The notes beneath the pieces were generated by a model. The model made no database searches, was not told the DNA's origin, and was given only the letters and a program-made list of their open reading frames with translations. A stretch of 12,586 nucleotides of DNA from Gammaproteobacteria bacterium (lineage in GTDB: Bacteria; Pseudomonadota; Gammaproteobacteria; Pseudomonadales; GM7GCV1), in contig JAURLY010000018.1 of the NCBI GenBank assembly GCA_030830945.1, positions 1-12,586 of the forward strand, written 5' to 3'. Made by a program: the position numbers and the translations under genes. Shown here piece after piece: positions 7,980-12,586 of this stretch; position 1 is the first letter of the stretch; every line of letters starts with the position of its first letter.

Positions 7980-7993
7980 TTTAACCGGTTAAA
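7980..7993. promoter_or_regulatory. Perfect 14-bp palindrome resembling a LacI-family operator
   Basis: TTTAACCGGTTAAA is fully self-complementary, with the central CG step typical of operators bound by LacI/GalR-family repressors, many of which control sugar and uronate catabolism. It lies 77 bp before the parC start and about 345 bp upstream of kdgK, in the region shared by both. A link to kdgK is chemically sensible but the distance is long; it sits just upstream of the candidate parC promoter. No regulator gene is in the window. Confidence 0.4.
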
Positions 7994-8006
7994 GGTTTAA
8001 TCCATA

Positions 8007-8035
8007 TTCCAAAAATCGGACAAGGTTGTTATACA
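8007..8035 (+). promoter_or_regulatory. Weak candidate promoter for parC
   Basis: TATACA (8030-8035) is preceded by an extended -10 TG at 8027-8028. A poor -35 match, TTCCAA, lies 17 bases upstream at 8007-8012. It would start transcription roughly 28 bases before the parC ATG. The match is partial and offered only as the best candidate. Confidence 0.3.
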
Positions 8036-8069
8036 CTTTTGCCCAAACGGATATTTACGAGAAAGAAAG

Positions 8070-10328
8070 ATGCTTGATGAGCCACGCTTCAACGATGACG
8101 GCAACGAAGTGCGATCCATGCGGGATTACACTGAGATGGCCTATCTCAATTACTCTATGTACGTCATCCTGGATAGAGCATTGCCCAATATTAGTGATGG
8201 GCTAAAGCCGGTTCAGAGACGAATAGTCTATGCGATGAGCGAGTTGGGTCTAAAGGCTGGTTCCAAATATAAAAAATCAGCTCGTACCGTGGGTGATGTC
8301 CTCGGTAAATATCATCCTCATGGCGACAGTGCGGCCTATGAGGCAATGGTGCTGATGGCGCAATCTTTTAGCTATCGTTACCCGCTGATTGACGGGCAGG
8401 GCAATTGGGGCTCATCCGATGACCCTAAATCCTATGCCGCCATGCGTTATACCGAATCCCGTCTGGCACCCTATGCCAAGCTACTTTTGGATGAGCTTGG
8501 GCAGGGCACAGTAGACTGGGGTCCAAACTTTGATGGCACCATGGAAGAACCAAAGGTTCTCCCGGCGCAAATTCCCAATGTGTTGTTGAATGGTTCTTCA
8601 GGCATCGCGGTTGGAATGGCGACGGATATTCCGCCTCATAACCTCCGGGAAGTAGTAAGCGCCTGTGTTTTTATGCTGGAAAATTCCAAGGCAACAGATG
8701 AAGAGTTGCTGGAGCACATACAGGGGCCAGATTTTCCAACGGAAGGCGAAATCATTAGTAGTCGTGAAGAAATCGCTGAGATTTATAAAACTGGCCGCGG
8801 CTCGATCAAGCAGAGAGCCCGCTGGAGTGTCGAAAGCGGCGAAGTAATTATTTCTGCGTTGCCTTACCAAGTTTCGGGCGCCAGGATATTGGAGCAAATT
8901 GCCGAGCAGATGACCGGCAAAAAACTGCCGATGCTGGCTGACTTGCGCGATGAAAGTGACCATGAAAATCCAACGCGCCTGGTGTTGGTTCCGCGCTCGA
9001 ACAGAGTTGATCTGGATGCGCTGATGGGGCACTTGCTTTCAACGACGGACCTTGAAAAAAACCATCGGGTCAATCTCAATATGATTGGTATCGACGGGCG
9101 TCCCGCCGTCAAATCATTGCGCACAATTATCAAGGAGTGGGTCAACTTCCGTTTAATCACGGTGCGTCGCAGGCTTCAATACCGTTTGGATAAAGTTGAT
9201 GCTCGATTGCATTTGCTGGATGGGTTGTTGATTGCATTCCTCAACCTCGATGAAGTCATTCACCTCATTCGTACTGAAGACAAGCCTAAAGAGGAGTTGA
9301 TGAAGCGGTTTGAACTGAGTGAGATTCAGGCTGATTACATTCTCGATACTCGTTTACGCCAATTGGCCCGCCTTGAAGAGATGAAAATTAAAGGCGAGCA
9401 AGATGAGTTGCAGGAAGAAAAGAAAGAACTCGAACAACTATTAGGGTCTGCAGTTCGACTAAAAACCAAAGTCAAAAAAGAGCTGGAAGCTGTTGCCGAG
9501 GAGTTCGGTGACGATCGTCGAAGCAAGATTGTCGAAAGCCAAATTACAGCAAAAGCTTTTAGCGAAGAGGATTTGTTGACTACCGATCCGGTCACGGTAG
9601 TGCTTTCAGAAAAGGGCTGGATAAGAGCAGCTCGTGGTCATGATATAGATCCAGGTTCGCTAAACTATAAATCCGGTGATGATTATTTGATCCATACCTA
9701 CGGTAAATCTAACCAACAGGTTGTATTTATCGATAGCTCCGGGCGCAGTTATTCCTTGGGTGCGCATACACTGCCATCAGCCAGGGGGCAAGGCGAGCCG
9801 CTCACGGGTCGCCTGAATCCGGTATCCGGAGCCCAGTTTATCTCAGTGTTGATGGCTCCCTCGGATGACCAGTTAGTCCTTATGTCGTCTGATGCCGGTT
9901 ACGGTTATCTGTGCAAATTCTCTGATCTTCTGGCTAACAAAAAAGCAGGAAAGGCAGCTTTATCCTTGCCGAAAGGCGCTAAAGTATTGCCACCGGTCTT
10001 GATAGATGATCAGGAATCTGACCAAATTGTTGCGGTAACAAATGAAGGTCGAATGCTCGTGTTCCCAATCAGGGATTTGCCGATTTTGGGTAAGGGCAAA
10101 GGCAACAAAATTATAAGCATCCCATCTACCCGCGTGATGAGCAGGGAAGAATTTGTGGTCTCAATTGCGGTTGTTCCCGTAGATGGTAAGGTAAAAGTTC
10201 ACAGTGGTAAGCGTCATCTGCTTTTAAAAGGTGAAGAATTGGCACATTATCAAGGTGAAAGAGGTCGTCGCGGCAGTAAGTTGCCAAGAGGGCTTCAGCG
10301 TGTAGATAATTTGACTGTCGAAGACTAA
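8070..10328 (+). CDS. parC: DNA topoisomerase IV subunit A (ParC)
   Basis: DNA-cleaving subunit of topoisomerase IV, partner of ParE. The winged-helix and cleavage region shows G79-K-Y-H-P-H-G-D-S87-A-A-Y-E91, and the catalytic tyrosine is Y127 in R-Y-T-E-S-R-L. S87 and E91 correspond to E. coli ParC S80 and E84, so the quinolone-determining residues are wild type. The IPNVLLNGSSGIAVGMAT segment (about 167-184) of the tower region follows, then a charged coiled-coil arm around residues 400-490. The C-terminal domain is a degenerate beta-pinwheel without a clear GyrA-box, as expected for ParC. The length of 752 aa equals the family norm. The ATG at 8070 has a purine-rich but modest ribosome site. 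The gap to mscS is only 33 bp, so parC and the mscS remnant are probably one transcript. Confidence 0.98.
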   Translation: MLDEPRFNDDGNEVRSMRDYTEMAYLNYSMYVILDRALPNISDGLKPVQRRIVYAMSELGLKAGSKYKKSARTVGDVLGKYHPHGDSAAYEAMVLMAQSFSYRYPLIDGQGNWGSSDDPKSYAAMRYTESRLAPYAKLLLDELGQGTVDWGPNFDGTMEEPKVLPAQIPNVLLNGSSGIAVGMATDIPPHNLREVVSACVFMLENSKATDEELLEHIQGPDFPTEGEIISSREEIAEIYKTGRGSIKQRARWSVESGEVIISALPYQVSGARILEQIAEQMTGKKLPMLADLRDESDHENPTRLVLVPRSNRVDLDALMGHLLSTTDLEKNHRVNLNMIGIDGRPAVKSLRTIIKEWVNFRLITVRRRLQYRLDKVDARLHLLDGLLIAFLNLDEVIHLIRTEDKPKEELMKRFELSEIQADYILDTRLRQLARLEEMKIKGEQDELQEEKKELEQLLGSAVRLKTKVKKELEAVAEEFGDDRRSKIVESQITAKAFSEEDLLTTDPVTVVLSEKGWIRAARGHDIDPGSLNYKSGDDYLIHTYGKSNQQVVFIDSSGRSYSLGAHTLPSARGQGEPLTGRLNPVSGAQFISVLMAPSDDQLVLMSSDAGYGYLCKFSDLLANKKAGKAALSLPKGAKVLPPVLIDDQESDQIVAVTNEGRMLVFPIRDLPILGKGKGNKIISIPSTRVMSREEFVVSIAVVPVDGKVKVHSGKRHLLLKGEELAHYQGERGRRGSKLPRGLQRVDNLTVED

Positions 10329-10361
10329 TAACCGTAAATCAGGAAAAAGGGAGAGCCTCCT

Positions 10362-11163
10362 ATGCAGAATGTTGCTGACTTAATTACCCACTTTGTCATA
10401 GACGCGCTAATGGCGCTTGCCATCTTTGTGATTGGGCGGTGGGTTGCATTTTAAATCGCCAAGCTCTTTCAAAAAATCACTTGCTGCCAGAGAAATGGAT
10501 GCCGCGCTGGTACATTTTGTTCGAAGCCTGGTTTACTGGGGTTTGCTGGCATTTGTAGTTATCGCGGCCCTTGGGCAGCTAGGAATTCAGACCGCTTCCT
10601 TTGTCGCTATTATTGGTGCGGCTGGTTTGGCTATAGGCTTGGCCTTGCAGGGATCACTGTCAAATTTTGCTTCCGGCGTGCTGTTGCTCGTATTCAAGCC
10701 TTTTAAAGCTGGGGATTTCGTTGAAGCTGCAGGAACGGCGGGTTCAATAGAAAAGATTCAAATATTTACTACTGAGCTTGTTACCCCGGATAACAAACAA
10801 ATCATCATTCCCAACTCAGCGATAACCGGTGGAACCATTACCAACTACTCTGCCTAGGATACTCGTCGGGTGGATCTAACCATTGGTATTAGTTACGACG
10901 ATGATATTGATAAGGCTCGGGAATTAATTTTTGATGAAATTTCCAAAGACGACCGCATTTTGAAAGAGCCCGAACCGGTCGTTTTGGTGATGACCCTAGG
11001 AGACAGTAGTGTGAATTTTGCAGTACGTTCCTGGGCGGCAACATCCGATTACTGGCCCGTTTATACCAGTCTAACCGAGTCCATCAAGAAGCGTTTTGAC
11101 AAGGATGGAATATCCATTCCGTTTCCACAAACGGATGTTCATATTCATCAGGCAAAAGAATAA
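10362..11163 (+). pseudogene. mscS: Small-conductance mechanosensitive channel gene (mscS), disrupted
   Basis: An intact version would be an inner-membrane heptameric channel that releases solutes on osmotic downshock. Translation from ATG 10362 (AAGGGAG at 10347-10353) gives M-Q-N-V-A-D-L and a TM1-like helix, but hits TAA at 10452-10454. The same frame then continues family-like (I-A-K-L-F-Q-K) up to an A6 run at 10471-10476. There one extra base shifts the rest into the next frame: S-L-A-A-R-E-M-D-A-A-L-V-H-F-V-R-S. This holds TM2, the pore helix GLAIGLALQGSLSNFASG (about 10624-10677) and the beta domain to N-Y-S-A, where TAG (10855-10857) stops it. D-T-R-R-V-D-L onward to TAA 11161 completes the C-terminal domain. 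The remainder is close to E. coli MscS, so decay looks recent. An ATG at 10495 could give a 121-aa TM2-TM3 fragment, probably non-functional. GGAG-AGC-CTCC (10350-10360) could fold over the ribosome site. Confidence 0.88.
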
Positions 11164-11166
11164 GTC

Positions 11167-11196
11167 AGAAAAAAGCCGCCTGAAAGGCGGCTTTTT
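11167..11196 (+). terminator. Rho-independent terminator after mscS
   Basis: AGCCGCC-TGAAA-GGCGGCT forms a perfect 7-bp GC-rich stem with a five-base loop. It is followed by a T-run and preceded by an A-run, so the stem can extend with A-T pairs. It starts a few bases after the mscS stop and should end the parC-mscS transcript. The flanking A-run could make it partly bidirectional. Confidence 0.92.
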
Positions 11197-11320
11197 CGCT
11201 TTAATTCCCTTGTTTTTGTTAAAAAAAAAGCATAAATCGCACGATTTTTTAAATAAAGATACTGTTTACTAGTCAATTAGTGTCATACTGCTCAGGTGTT
11301 TAAAGCGTTAAAGGAATAGG

Positions 11321-11347
11321 AGAGAAACAAGCTACGTTGGTTTCTCT
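11321..11347 (+). promoter_or_regulatory. Hairpin in the probable cspA leader
   Basis: AGAGAAAC (11321-11328) pairs perfectly with GTTTCTCT (11340-11347) across an 11-base loop. No T-run follows, so it is not a terminator. If the transcript begins upstream, this stem would lie about 145 bases before the cspA start, in the part of the leader where temperature-dependent RNA folding is known to act in enteric cspA. It could equally be a protein-binding inverted repeat in DNA. Confidence 0.4.
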
Positions 11348-11491
11348 GCATGTATCCCGTCAGAAAACTTGTGCACTTGCTGCCTCGTCCATTTTTTTAA
11401 AGCCAATAATACAAACTATGAAGACCTGCTTTCGCAATGGTGATAGTGATAGCAGTTATTTTTTTGTTCACCGTTTAAAGAAGAAAGTAAT

Positions 11492-11698
11492 ATGAGTAAA
11501 GGTACTGTTAAGTGGTTTAGCGCTGAAAAAGGTTTTGGTTTTATCTGTCCAGAAGATGGTGGAAAAGACCTGTTTGTGCATCACTCGGAAATTCGCGGTA
11601 GTGAAGGATTCGCTACATTGAATGACGGCCAGGCTGTTGAATTTGATGTCGGTCAGGGTCAAAAAGGGCCTTGTGCCAATAATGTTCGTCCGCTGTAA
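11492..11698 (+). CDS. cspA: Cold-shock domain protein (CspA family)
   Basis: Small single-stranded nucleic-acid-binding protein acting as an RNA chaperone or transcription antiterminator. The 68-aa product is one complete cold-shock domain: M-S-K-G-T-V-K-W-F-S at the N-terminus, RNP1 K13-G-F-G-F-I18 and RNP2 L27-F-V-H-H31, closing with A-x-N-V-R-P-L. The ribosome site is a purine-rich AAGAAGAAAG rather than a perfect AGGAGG. It stands alone between two terminators, with a long probable leader upstream, which fits post-transcriptional control. Which CspA paralogue it is, and whether it is cold-induced or constitutive, cannot be told from the window. Confidence 0.95.
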   Translation: MSKGTVKWFSAEKGFGFICPEDGGKDLFVHHSEIRGSEGFATLNDGQAVEFDVGQGQKGPCANNVRPL

Positions 11699-11714
11699 GC
11701 AGACGTAACATTTG

Positions 11715-11746
11715 AAAAAGCCGCCTTCTTAGGTGGCTTTTTTTTT
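11715..11746 (+). terminator. Rho-independent terminator after cspA
   Basis: AGCCGCC pairs with GGTGGCT (one G-U pair) around a TTCTTA loop, preceded by an A-run and followed by a run of nine Ts. It lies 16 bases after the cspA stop. Its stem nearly repeats that of the terminator at 11167-11196. Confidence 0.92.
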
Positions 11747-11793
11747 GCTTAAATTTATGAAAAGGAACGCAATCTTTTTGTTCTTTTCAAAAC

Positions 11794-11814
11794 AAGAGTC
11801 CTGTTAAAACTCTT
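11794..11814 (+). promoter_or_regulatory. Inverted repeat in the terC leader
   Basis: AAGAGT (11794-11799) and ACTCTT (11809-11814) form a perfect 6-bp inverted repeat with a nine-base spacer, 30 bp before the terC start. It may be a small hairpin or an operator. I see no yybP-ykoY (manganese) riboswitch architecture, which precedes some TerC-family genes in other bacteria; the region after the cspA terminator is too short and lacks its conserved core. Confidence 0.25.
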
Positions 11815-11844
11815 TAATCCGCAGGCTCAATTCAGGAGGCAAAT

Positions 11845-12585
11845 ATGTTTGAGTGGTTTTCAAGTCCAGAGGCATGGGTTGCCTTGTCCACACTGATTGC
11901 GCTGGAAATTGTTCTGGGCATAGACAATATCGTCTTTATTTCGATTTTAGTCGGACGTTTACCTGTGGCTCAAAGAGACAAAGCCCGAAGACTGGGAATT
12001 GGGCTGGCCATGCTTACGCGTCTACTTTTGCTGTTTAGTCTTGCCTGGATTATGGGCTTGGAGAATCCTCTATTCGCGGTTTTGGGGGAGGAGATTTCTG
12101 GCAGGGACATCATTTTACTTTTTGGGGGCTTATTTTTAATTGGAAAGTCGACACTTGAAATACATAGCAGTCTTGAGATTCCAGTGCACGAAGCGAATTC
12201 ACAAATGGGAGCAAGCTTCATGTCGGTATTGGTACAGATAGCTATTCTGGACATTGTCTTTTCACTAGATTCCGTCATCACAGCAGTAGGGTTAGCGGAA
12301 TATTTATCAATAATGGTTATCGCCATCGTTGTGTCTGTTGTTGTCATGCTATTTGCAGCCAAACCAATAGGTGAGTTCGTAGACTTGCATCCAACGATCA
12401 AAATGCTGGCCCTGTCATTTCTTCTCTTGATCGGCTTTACGCTTGTGGCTGAGGGTCTTGATGTCCATGTGCCTAAGGGCTACATATATTTCGCTATGGC
12501 TTTTTCCATAGGCGTGGAAATTCTAAACATGCGTGTGCGAAGAAATAGTGAACCATTGCGTTTAACTAAAAAAATCAATGAATAA
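11845..12585 (+). CDS. TerC-family integral membrane protein (probable metal exporter)
   Basis: Multi-pass inner-membrane protein of the TerC/Alx group; characterised members export Mn2+ or help metallate exported proteins, and others are tied to tellurite resistance. The 246-aa product has about seven hydrophobic segments. The hallmark acidic motifs lie within membrane helices: E21-I-V-L-G-I-D27-N28 in the first, and D136-I-V-F-S-L-D142-S143 in the fourth or fifth, a pseudo-symmetric pair. E203-G204 near the C-terminus is also typical. It lacks the C-terminal CBS and CorC domains of longer relatives, so it is a minimal TerC. The start has an excellent AGGAGG at 11834-11839, five bases before the ATG. 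It is separated from cspA by a terminator and so needs its own promoter, which I could not identify. Substrate is inferred from family only. Confidence 0.9.
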   Translation: MFEWFSSPEAWVALSTLIALEIVLGIDNIVFISILVGRLPVAQRDKARRLGIGLAMLTRLLLLFSLAWIMGLENPLFAVLGEEISGRDIILLFGGLFLIGKSTLEIHSSLEIPVHEANSQMGASFMSVLVQIAILDIVFSLDSVITAVGLAEYLSIMVIAIVVSVVVMLFAAKPIGEFVDLHPTIKMLALSFLLLIGFTLVAEGLDVHVPKGYIYFAMAFSIGVEILNMRVRRNSEPLRLTKKINE

Positions 12586-12586
12586 A

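Larger units (their letters stand above)
7635..8069. other. 435-bp non-coding divergent region between kdgK and parC
   Basis: This AT-rich stretch should hold the promoters of kdgK (leftward) and parC (rightward). I see a perfect palindrome at 7980-7993, a candidate parC promoter at 8007-8035, and a short near-palindrome CAAGG-G-CCTTG at 7945-7955. A 103-codon open frame starting at TTG 7681 has no ribosome site, no recognisable domain and unconvincing composition, so I do not call it a gene. There is no terminator-like hairpin with a T-run. About 300 bp next to kdgK remains unexplained. Confidence 0.5.
11164..11491. other. 328-bp region upstream of cspA: terminator, promoter area and leader
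   Basis: After the mscS terminator the sequence is AT-rich, including an A9 tract at 11221-11229. It must contain the cspA promoter and probably a long 5' leader, as is usual for cold-shock genes. A strong inverted repeat sits at 11321-11347. A weaker GGTGA (11439-11443)/TCACC (11468-11472) pairing lies just before the cspA ribosome site. I could not identify a convincing -35/-10 pair or the canonical enteric cold box. No open reading frame of interest is present. Confidence 0.5.

Noticed and set aside
7681..7992. 103-codon plus-strand open frame beginning with TTG between kdgK and parC
   Set aside because: No ribosome-binding site, no recognisable domain, rare start codon and irregular composition; more likely chance in a regulatory region.
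8308..8342. Possible quinolone-resistance substitutions in parC (and parE)
   Set aside because: ParC S87 and E91, and ParE D420, L445, S458 and E460, all match wild-type E. coli residues.
11747..11844. Possible manganese (yybP-ykoY) riboswitch before the TerC-family gene
   Set aside because: The leader is under 100 bases and shows only simple inverted repeats, without the conserved two-helix architecture.

Overview
The window looks like chromosomal DNA from a free-living gammaproteobacterium. The order nudF, DUF1249 (yqiB), cpdA, parE, with tolC divergent and parC a few genes on, is the classic gammaproteobacterial topoisomerase IV neighbourhood, similar to that of Escherichia and Pseudomonas. 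A moderate base composition plus a 2-keto-3-deoxygluconate (KDG) kinase suggests a marine or polysaccharide-degrading lineage such as the Cellvibrionales. That placement is inference only.

Layout: 84-1475 (minus) is a TolC-type outer-membrane channel. A 160-bp divergent region with a perfect 16-bp palindrome separates it from a tight plus-strand run: nudF (1636-2292), a DUF1249/YqiB gene (2334-2816) and cpdA (2795-3568). The last two start with TTG and overlap by 22 bp. parE (3708-5600) follows behind its own candidate promoter. yqiA, which sits between cpdA and parE in many relatives, is absent.

Between parE and parC lies a minus-strand two-gene unit for sugar-acid metabolism: kdgK (6699-7634) and a Gfo/Idh/MocA oxidoreductase (5686-6684). 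A 435-bp non-coding stretch with a perfect 14-bp LacI-operator-like palindrome precedes parC (8070-10328). Both topoisomerase IV subunits look intact and keep the residues of quinolone-sensitive enzymes.

Thirty-three bases after parC is a small-conductance mechanosensitive channel gene (mscS, 10362-11163). It carries three separate lesions: a TAA, a one-base frameshift in an A6 run and a TAG. The rest of the protein is well conserved, so this looks like a recent pseudogene. A strong terminator closes this unit. cspA follows as a stand-alone gene (11492-11698) with a long leader and its own terminator with a nearly identical stem. A complete TerC-family membrane protein (11845-12585) ends the window.

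I found no mobile element, CRISPR array, tRNA, rRNA, toxin-antitoxin or obvious defence system. The most notable points are the decayed mscS, the sugar-acid cassette inside the topoisomerase IV locus, and two perfect palindromes in regulatory positions.
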